NCBI RefSeq assembly: GCF_964204645.1
Contig: NC_134032.1
Location: 13,510,275-13,574,274, forward strand
Origin: Tubulanus polymorphus
Lineage: Eukaryota; Nemertea; Palaeonemertea; Tubulaniformes; Tubulanidae
Direction of reading: 5' to 3'
Length of the DNA stretch: 64,000 nt
How positions within the stretch are numbered: position 1 is the stretch's first letter; every line of letters starts with the position of its first letter. The position numbers and the translations under genes were made by a program. This document shows, piece by piece, positions 58,031 to 64,000 of the stretch. The notes under the pieces are model-generated. The model made no database searches and was not told the origin of the DNA. It was given only the letters and a program-made list of their open reading frames with translations.

Positions 58031-59038
58031 TCACTTTCCGGATAGACCGATCCAATATGGCGGAAAATAATCCTCATGACTGACCTGTCGTGCCAGTGTC
58101 GAATTTTTGCGCGGCCAATCCTTGTAATATATAGTCGTTCCATCTGCTAACCAGGCCGCCCACCAACCGAACGAACCTGTCGAAATGATCACGTGATCGC
58201 ACGAGGACAATATAGCCAGATCTAAAGCCGGGTCTTTCGCTTTAGAAAAAACTACATTCACATTTTTTCTGGGTACGTTTTTCTCGCACCACGGAATGTC
58301 ATCTGACGCAACAATAAACAGTACGTTTTCACCGTACAATGACGTCATACGGTCCATCGCATTTTTTATATAGCTGACCGGAACTATGACGTAACCGAAA
58401 TTAGATGAGAGGTTTAACGTCATATCGCCGCGTCTTATATGTATGCCGATAGTCGTAATATTGGCGCTAGTGAGCAATGAAAGATTGTACGCGCTACGCT
58501 GTACGAAATTTTCGGCGGCCATTTTTATGTGTTTTCGGAACGTAAATTGTTTACGAATTTCGTCGGTTTCATTTTGAAAATATTTCCATGACTGTAAATA
58601 ACCCCAGATACGACTGGCGGACAAACCGGTGATGTTTAAATTGAGAAACCCGGGATCGAATCTACACGCATCTTTTTCGTTATGCGCAATTTTGATACCG
58701 TTTTCCTTGAGTGTTATAGAGGGCGCTGTCAAATTTAAAAAAGTCGCTAGTTTGAAATCTACAGGGATGACTGGAATGACGCCATAGTGCTTAGAAATAG
58801 CATACAGCGCCGCGTATTGGAACATTAAGTTACCAGTTCGACCGATAAACGATGCGGTCATCTGACACTGATTCTGCGGAAATTCTATCACTTCCGGTAA
58901 TGGCGGCTTTAGAGGAAATGCCTGGCGTCGAAGGTGGTAGTGCCAACTGGTTGCAATAAATCCAGTTATCATGCAAACACTTAACCAAATCATAAAAACG
59001 ATTGGAATTGTTTTCCACATTTTCCGAATTGAATACAT
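58031..59038 (-). CDS. Galactoside alpha-1,2-fucosyltransferase-like, GT11 family (copy 2)
   Basis: A single exon of 335 aa from the first ATG at 59038; the frame is open to a TTG at 59056. A second in-frame ATG at 59020 is the one homologous to the starts of copies 1 and 3 (preceded by ATTCGGAAA) and has a better context, so either may be used. The transmembrane segment is IVFMIWLSVCMITGFIA. The stem is about 20 residues shorter than in copy 1. Catalytic motifs GRTGNLMFQYAALYAISKHY, HIRRGD and STGSFGWWAAWLA are intact. The segment WGYLQSWKYFQNETDE onward is nearly identical in all three copies, so selection or gene conversion is acting. The flanks are duplicated around copy 3. Confidence 0.9.
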   Translation of the reverse strand: MYSIRKMWKTIPIVFMIWLSVCMITGFIATSWHYHLRRQAFPLKPPLPEVIEFPQNQCQMTASFIGRTGNLMFQYAALYAISKHYGVIPVIPVDFKLATFLNLTAPSITLKENGIKIAHNEKDACRFDPGFLNLNITGLSASRIWGYLQSWKYFQNETDEIRKQFTFRKHIKMAAENFVQRSAYNLSLLTSANITTIGIHIRRGDMTLNLSSNFGYVIVPVSYIKNAMDRMTSLYGENVLFIVASDDIPWCEKNVPRKNVNVVFSKAKDPALDLAILSSCDHVIISTGSFGWWAAWLADGTTIYYKDWPRKNSTLARQVSHEDYFPPYWIGLSGK

Positions 59039-59237
59039 GACTCGAGTTGTAGTCAACAGGTGTCCGCAGCTCCCCAGTATTAGTCAGAGTAAGTGGACGT
59101 CACCGGTTGGTCAGTGAGTGCGTGAAGAATCTAGAATTCTAAAAAAAGGCGCACAAGAAAGCGTGTTTAACTCTCATATCATTATAGCTTATCGATATAT
59201 GTTTTTTTAACGATCGATGATTAAAATCATGACTTTT

Positions 59238-59403
59238 GGATCCACAGTTGCGAGTTAGAATTAACCCTGAGTCAAAATTAGTTCATTTTCTGATGATTTA
59301 ATACGGATTACAACATAATTTTTATTTCAAATCGGAGTACATAATTGGAAATTTCGGTAAACTCGGAGTTGAAATCTCAACTCACAACTGTGGAACTGAG
59401 TCC
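59238..59403. repeat. Family A inverted-repeat element
   Basis: GGATCCACAGTTGCGAGTTA on the left and TCACAACTGTGGAACTGAG on the right, with a longer centre than other copies. It lies just upstream of fucosyltransferase copy 2. Confidence 0.65.
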
Positions 59404-59814
59404 TGGTGTTTTGAAAAATCAAATGCTCAAAAATCCTTCTCAGATGAAAAAGAGATAAGAATATTTACCCTAATCCCGAATTCATACACGTTTCAGCGGC
59501 AGAATTTGACCACCTTTTATTCGCTTGTGTTTTATTGTGTCCGACTGCGCTCGTTTATGTAGCACAATCGCGCAATGAATGTTTTAAAGCCAACAATCGC
59601 TTGGTCCCGGTTCATGAGAGAAGAATTTTTTTCTTATTAACGACGGTAAAAAAGTCTTCGCACAAACGTTTGCGTCGTTACGCGATTAGCGATTTGACTA
59701 TAGCGGCGTGTCGTCCTCTTTCGTTAAAAAGTCGAACTTGGCGATTATGTTCATTGACTGCCATGTCATGATAGACGTATTACTCTTCGTGGATTTGGAC
59801 CTAAGCGGCATTGG

Positions 59815-60115
59815 GAGGTATATGCCGAATTCCCCCCTCACAGGATTTGAACCTAAACAGTGTTTGTCACTATCCTCCGATCAGAGACTGCGCAACCCAG
59901 CCATTAGTTATAGTAGTAGACCCAGCCTCCCCTCAGAAAGGTATCCCGACCTGATGGCATCGCGAAACTCTGCCACGCCGTTCTCTTCACAGGGATTCGA
60001 ACCTGAGGCCATATCGTAATCTTTCAAGGTATAAAAAGCCAGCCGTAGTATGAGACCCAGGAAAAATGGGATTCGAACCCTCGCATCGTGACCGATAAGA
60101 ATCAAGGTCCGATCA
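59815..60115 (-). repeat. Cluster of three tRNA-derived (SINE-like) units
   Basis: The minus strand has three B-box matches: GGTTCAAATCC at 59847-59857, GGTTCGAATCC at 59994-60004 and GGTTCGAATCCC at 60068-60079. Unit one also has an A-box-like TTGCGCAGT 40-50 bp before its B box. None forms a full cloverleaf, so these are remnants of tRNA-derived elements rather than tRNA genes. Confidence 0.45.
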
Positions 60116-61660
60116 TGGCCCTATGTGACTCGCCATCAAATCACTGATTGCACATTATCAAAAGTATTGTTCAATCGAATGCCCGTAGAAAAGGAAACCG
60201 AATTAAAACTATCAACTGACGATGCTGAACAAACTCAAACAAATAGCGTTTTTTATTCTAAATCCTTTATCACAATTTTTGATTCGTAAAGATATTATTT
60301 TTAATCATACTCCGAGTATCATCTGTGTTTGTTTTACAACAGCACGCGTGTGACAACTATAGACATACGCTCTCTATCAACGCTTCATCAAGGATTCCCG
60401 TTGTACAATAGGGACATAAGGGTCCCTGTACGTAGACTTTACTCCTACGTACCTCTAAACAGGTGCTGTAAGACAAAACTGACAGTTGATGAGATGACTA
60501 TAGCTGACATCAAAAATACATATGTATTTTTGGTTTGCTGACATATATAGCCACTGCCTACTATTGACTAACTGACTATCACCGCTCGCAATTTTATCCA
60601 ATTTAATTCAATCGAGAAAACCCAAGTTTTTCGAATTCTCGCACGAGAAAACAAAAAAAAAACGGGCCAATGCGAAATTTGTTCATCGTTCAACCTCTAA
60701 CCGTGCGCTTAGCTGAATATATCAGGAGCAAATTAACCGCTATGTTTACACGATGCGCTTCCGGCAGCCGTTACAGAGCACGGTGCACAGAGACGATAGA
60801 ATTGACAAAAATTATTTTACAAACGTAGACGACACCAATAAAAAAAGAAATAGAAAGTGAATCATTCCATACCCGGAAGAGTATAATATATGAGGGCTCG
60901 GAAATAAGATAGGGACGGACCGACATCTTGAGTCGAGGAGGTACACACTATCCGTGTAAGATGGATGACGAGAGAAATCCCACAATGATTCAGTCCCGAG
61001 ATGAAAAATTCTTGAATAGCAGAGAATTTATTAAAGCAACGTTTCGGCTAAACACTATTAGCCAATAGACAACAACCGACATCTGTCATACTGATATAAA
61101 TGAAGTGGATTATTGATGAATTTGCAAACACTGAATTCCTGACAAACTATGAACAAATCGACCGTTTATTTTAAAGTGTCCAATTCGAGAGGGGAACATA
61201 TGTTCATTATGCTACGGACACGCTTCTATAGTCACTGCATTACGTATATCGAAGTGGAAGAAACGTTTATATCGTTTTATATCATTAAGTCCCGAATAAG
61301 TGTCTTAACTCCGATACGTTTTACTGTAATACGCATATAGCGTAAGGACACAGCCAATGCCGCCGGTCGATCGAAAAAGCGTAATGTATTATAATCTCGT
61401 TGAATTTCCCTATTGATTCATCATAATATTTATGATTGATAAGCATAAAATGTTCCGTTGAAAGTACTGTACGGCGCGAGGCCCAACACAAATAAATCTG
61501 CAGAAATTCCGTGTTCAACCTTGGAGTAATCAGACTGAAGTCTGATTACTCTGTCTGATTACAAGGTTCAACACACGTATCCCAACGCGTCACATTGGAC
61601 GTTAAACAAAAGCGCCGTTCATTGTTGCTTATTGACGTTCAATGTAGCGGAACCAAAGTG
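60116..61660. other. Spacer between fucosyltransferase copies 2 and 3
   Basis: No gene seen. A half copy of the fold-back element is at 60962-61062. At 61527-61556 there is a short perfect inverted repeat of CAGACTGAAGTCTG type. Confidence 0.5.
60962..61062. repeat. Half copy of the fold-back element
   Basis: GATGACGAGAGAAATCCCAC begins the unit, as at 4946. It ends ACGTTTCGGCTAAACACTAT just past the stem II-like segment, without a mirrored arm. Confidence 0.7.
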
Positions 61661-61808
61661 TAAGTGCGATTGAAATTCGGAAACTGATGATAAACGTAAT
61701 CTTCAAATTTCAAATTCAACGGACAAAACTCCCGTTACGTTTTAGATGAAAGTGTCAGAACGGTGCCCCCTAGCAGGAAACAGCGGCATGTGAAACCGGA
61801 AGCACCTT

Positions 61809-62882
61809 TCACTTTCCGGATAGACCGATCCAATATGGTGGAAAATAATCCTCATGACTGACCTGTCGTGACAGTGTCGAATTTTCTCGTGGCCAATCCT
61901 TGTAATATATAGTCGTTCCATTTGCTAACCAGGCCGCCCACCAACCGAACGTACCAGTCGAAATGATCACGTGATCGCACGAGGACAATATAGCCAGATC
62001 TAAAGCCGGGTCTTTCGCTTTAGAAAAAACTACATTCACATTTTGTCTGGGTACGTTTTTCTCGCACCACGGAATATCATCTGACGCAACAATAAACAGT
62101 ACATTTTCACCGTACAATGACGTCATACGGTCCATCGCAATCTTTATATAGATGACCGGAACTGTGACGTAACCGAAACGAAATGAGCGTGTTGACTTCA
62201 TATCACCGCGTCTTATATGTATGCCGATAATCGTAATATTGGCGCTAGTGAGCAATGAAAGATTGTACGCGCTACGCTGTACGAAATTTTCGGCGGCCAT
62301 TTTTATGTGTTTTCGGAACGTAAATTGTTTACGAATTTCGTCGGTTTCATTTTGAAAATATTTCCACGACTGTAGATAACCCAGGATACGACTGGCGAAC
62401 AAACCGGTGATGTTTAAATCACGAGTATCGGGATCGAATTTACCCGCGCCTTTTTCCTTGAGCACGGTTTTTACACCGTCATTTTTTAGCGTTACAGAAG
62501 GCGCTGTCAATTCGAAAGCCGTCGCTAGATTGAAATCAACCGGAATGACCGGCATGACGTCATAGTGTTTAGAAATAGCATACAGCGCCGCGTATTGGAA
62601 CATCAAGTTACCAGTGCGACCCATAAACCAGATAGTCATAACCGGAAATGGATTCTTCGGGAATTTTATCACTTCCGGTGCTGGCTGATTTGGAGAAAAT
62701 GGCCGTCGTCGGAGTCTGCCGGTTGTCAGAAAGTCTGATGCGCCGTAAACTGGGGCTCTTACGGATGGCAGATCTCGCATCGACGTTGATCCTCCGCAGC
62801 GCCAGTAGGTTGAAGTAAATCCAGTTATTATAAAAACAATGCTAAAACCAATCATAAAATCGATTAAACTGATTCTCCGCAT
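61809..62882 (-). CDS. Galactoside alpha-1,2-fucosyltransferase-like, GT11 family (copy 3)
   Basis: A single exon of 357 aa. The frame is open to a GTG at 62960, but the first ATG is at 62882 and gives MRRISLIDFMIGFSIVF, aligning with copy 1's start. Membrane anchor about 5-24, stem to about residue 77. GRTGNLMFQYAALYAISKHY, HIRRGD and STGTFGWWAAWLA are present; the Ser-to-Thr change in the last motif is conservative. Copy 3 resembles copy 1 more than copy 2 in its stem and total length. Predicted Golgi fucosyltransferase; the acceptor is unknown. Confidence 0.9.
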   Translation of the reverse strand: MRRISLIDFMIGFSIVFIITGFTSTYWRCGGSTSMRDLPSVRAPVYGASDFLTTGRLRRRPFSPNQPAPEVIKFPKNPFPVMTIWFMGRTGNLMFQYAALYAISKHYDVMPVIPVDFNLATAFELTAPSVTLKNDGVKTVLKEKGAGKFDPDTRDLNITGLFASRILGYLQSWKYFQNETDEIRKQFTFRKHIKMAAENFVQRSAYNLSLLTSANITIIGIHIRRGDMKSTRSFRFGYVTVPVIYIKIAMDRMTSLYGENVLFIVASDDIPWCEKNVPRQNVNVVFSKAKDPALDLAILSSCDHVIISTGTFGWWAAWLANGTTIYYKDWPRENSTLSRQVSHEDYFPPYWIGLSGK

Positions 62883-64000
62883 TTTCCGAATTAGTAAAAC
62901 GTCGATTCGGGTTGTGATTAGCAAGGATCGTCTCCGTAAGTGGTCAGAGTAACGAGTCACCGGTTGGTTAGCGCGCGAGAATCAATGAAGATATTTCAAG
63001 ATCTGTAAATATTTCAGCGTTTATCCCCGCAACGGCACGTGTTGATCAGGCTGAACGAAACTATACATTTAGTCTTCTAAAAATGTCCAACTCTTTAGGA
63101 AACGTCGAGAAACCGATTGAAATTGTTACCTAATTCCTCGTCATTAATCGAGTACTGAGTTAAGTTCTACACGTTTTGGCGGCCACAATCTGACCAGCTT
63201 TCTCGTTTGTCCGACTGGATTTTTATATGGCGAAATTGTGCAATGAATGTTTTATAGTTATTGATCTATCGTTCAGTGCAGGTGCGATAAAGCAGCGATA
63301 CTTTTATTACTTACTCTGCTTACATTTCATTTATGGGGGAAATCGAACACATCTCGTTTTGCATAATATGTAGTGCTCTTAAAATGATCGGGAACGTGCG
63401 TTTCCTCGACTTTTAAATAGCGATTCTAACTAACTTTGTATCGGTTAAAACTCAGTCACTATAGACCTATAGTACTCCTAAAATATAAGCATCAATCAAA
63501 TTATGCAACTCCTCGAATGAATGTGTGTTGTTTGGTGAAAATGTTTTTTTTTTATTCGCGTGCCACAGTTAGTAACGTCCAGCCATGTGAATCCAAACCG
63601 TCAAGTGCTGCCCCTATACATATCGTTGACGGTGAATGCGTGAACTAACTTATTACTCACTTGCCGCCGTAGGAATAATATGCAGCCGTGTTAGTTCATA
63701 TGTTCAACGCTAACGATAAATCAAAGGGCAGCACTCGACGGTCAAGTTCTGTCACCGCGGGACCGAAATTTATGATAACTAGTCAAGTTTCCAGTTTCTA
63801 TGAGTGGTACTGTGCGTGCGGGTGTACCGGTTTCGAACCCATTCTATGATACTGATGCTGACTAGCCCTGACGTTGCAAATCGAGGATAAACAGGATGTC
63901 CCGAGTTCGATTCCCGTCTATTGGCATGCACATGCATTTTGCTACTTCTGCTATACAGGCAATCTACTACCATCTACATCATCTTGATTTCAGTGAGACG
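62883..64000. other. Upstream flank of copy 3 and right edge
   Basis: 63150-63260 resembles 59480-59590 upstream of copy 2 (shared GTCCGACTG, CGCAATGAATGTTTTA-type segments), so the duplication includes promoter sequence. A family E element is at 63595-63750. A B-box-like GAGTTCGATTCCC near 63903 is a tRNA-derived remnant. No further gene. Confidence 0.5.
63595..63750. repeat. Family E inverted-repeat element
   Basis: ACCGTCAAGTGCTGCCCCTA and CGTTGACGGTGAATGCGTGA on the left are mirrored by GTTAGTTCATATGTTCAACG and GGGCAGCACTCGACGGT on the right. Confidence 0.8.

Noticed and set aside
59020-59056. TTG at 59056 and GTG at 62960 and 50063 as start codons
   Set aside because: Open frames extend to these codons, but animal genes start at ATG, and homologous ATGs exist at 59038 or 59020, 62882 and 50093.

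Overview
This is animal nuclear DNA: GT-AG introns that can be joined in phase, CpG-containing coding exons in an AT-rich background, many short palindromic transposons and several minisatellites. The gene set (RAD21, POLE4, GLMP, a BFR1-type coiled-coil protein, a KCNE-like membrane protein, GT11 fucosyltransferases, an FkbM methyltransferase) fits an invertebrate. A lophotrochozoan such as a mollusc is my guess, and that is inference. I see no bacterial genes, operons, CRISPR arrays or complete tRNA genes.

Layout. 1-5.7 kb, minus strand: eleven exons of a fused pseudouridine-5'-phosphate glycosidase / PfkB-type kinase whose 3' end runs off the left edge. 6.9-11.2 kb: a sugar-modification cluster holding the C-terminal relic of an FkbM gene, a GT11 fucosyltransferase (plus) and an intact-looking FkbM methyltransferase (minus). 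11.2-15.7 kb is mostly repeats. 15.7-25.7 kb, minus strand: complete 12-exon RAD21 (746 aa) with the separase site at Arg172. A shared promoter region (25.7-27.6 kb) separates it from a divergent 10-exon BFR1-like gene (27.6-46.1 kb, 723 aa) whose introns carry four unrelated minisatellites. 46-50 kb is spacer. Then come GLMP, POLE4, two orphan METTL24-like exons and a KCNE-like gene (50-56.3 kb). At 57.9-63.3 kb two more minus-strand fucosyltransferases lie in tandem, with duplicated flanks on both sides.

How the genes relate. RAD21 (cohesin) and POLE4 (replicative polymerase epsilon / chromatin) are housekeeping nuclear genes. The PsuG-PfkB fusion would phosphorylate and cleave pseudouridine from RNA turnover. 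GLMP is a lysosomal membrane protein. The three fucosyltransferases and the FkbM protein are predicted Golgi type II proteins of a lineage-expanded glycan-modification set.

Non-coding content: at least six families of short inverted-repeat elements (one bounded by TTAA like piggyBac derivatives), fold-back elements whose centres resemble a hammerhead ribozyme core, tRNA-derived repeats and an approximately 250-bp-arm palindrome inside RAD21. Exon coordinates were set by hand from reading frame and splice consensus. Start codons were corrected where an open frame only began at GTG or TTG.
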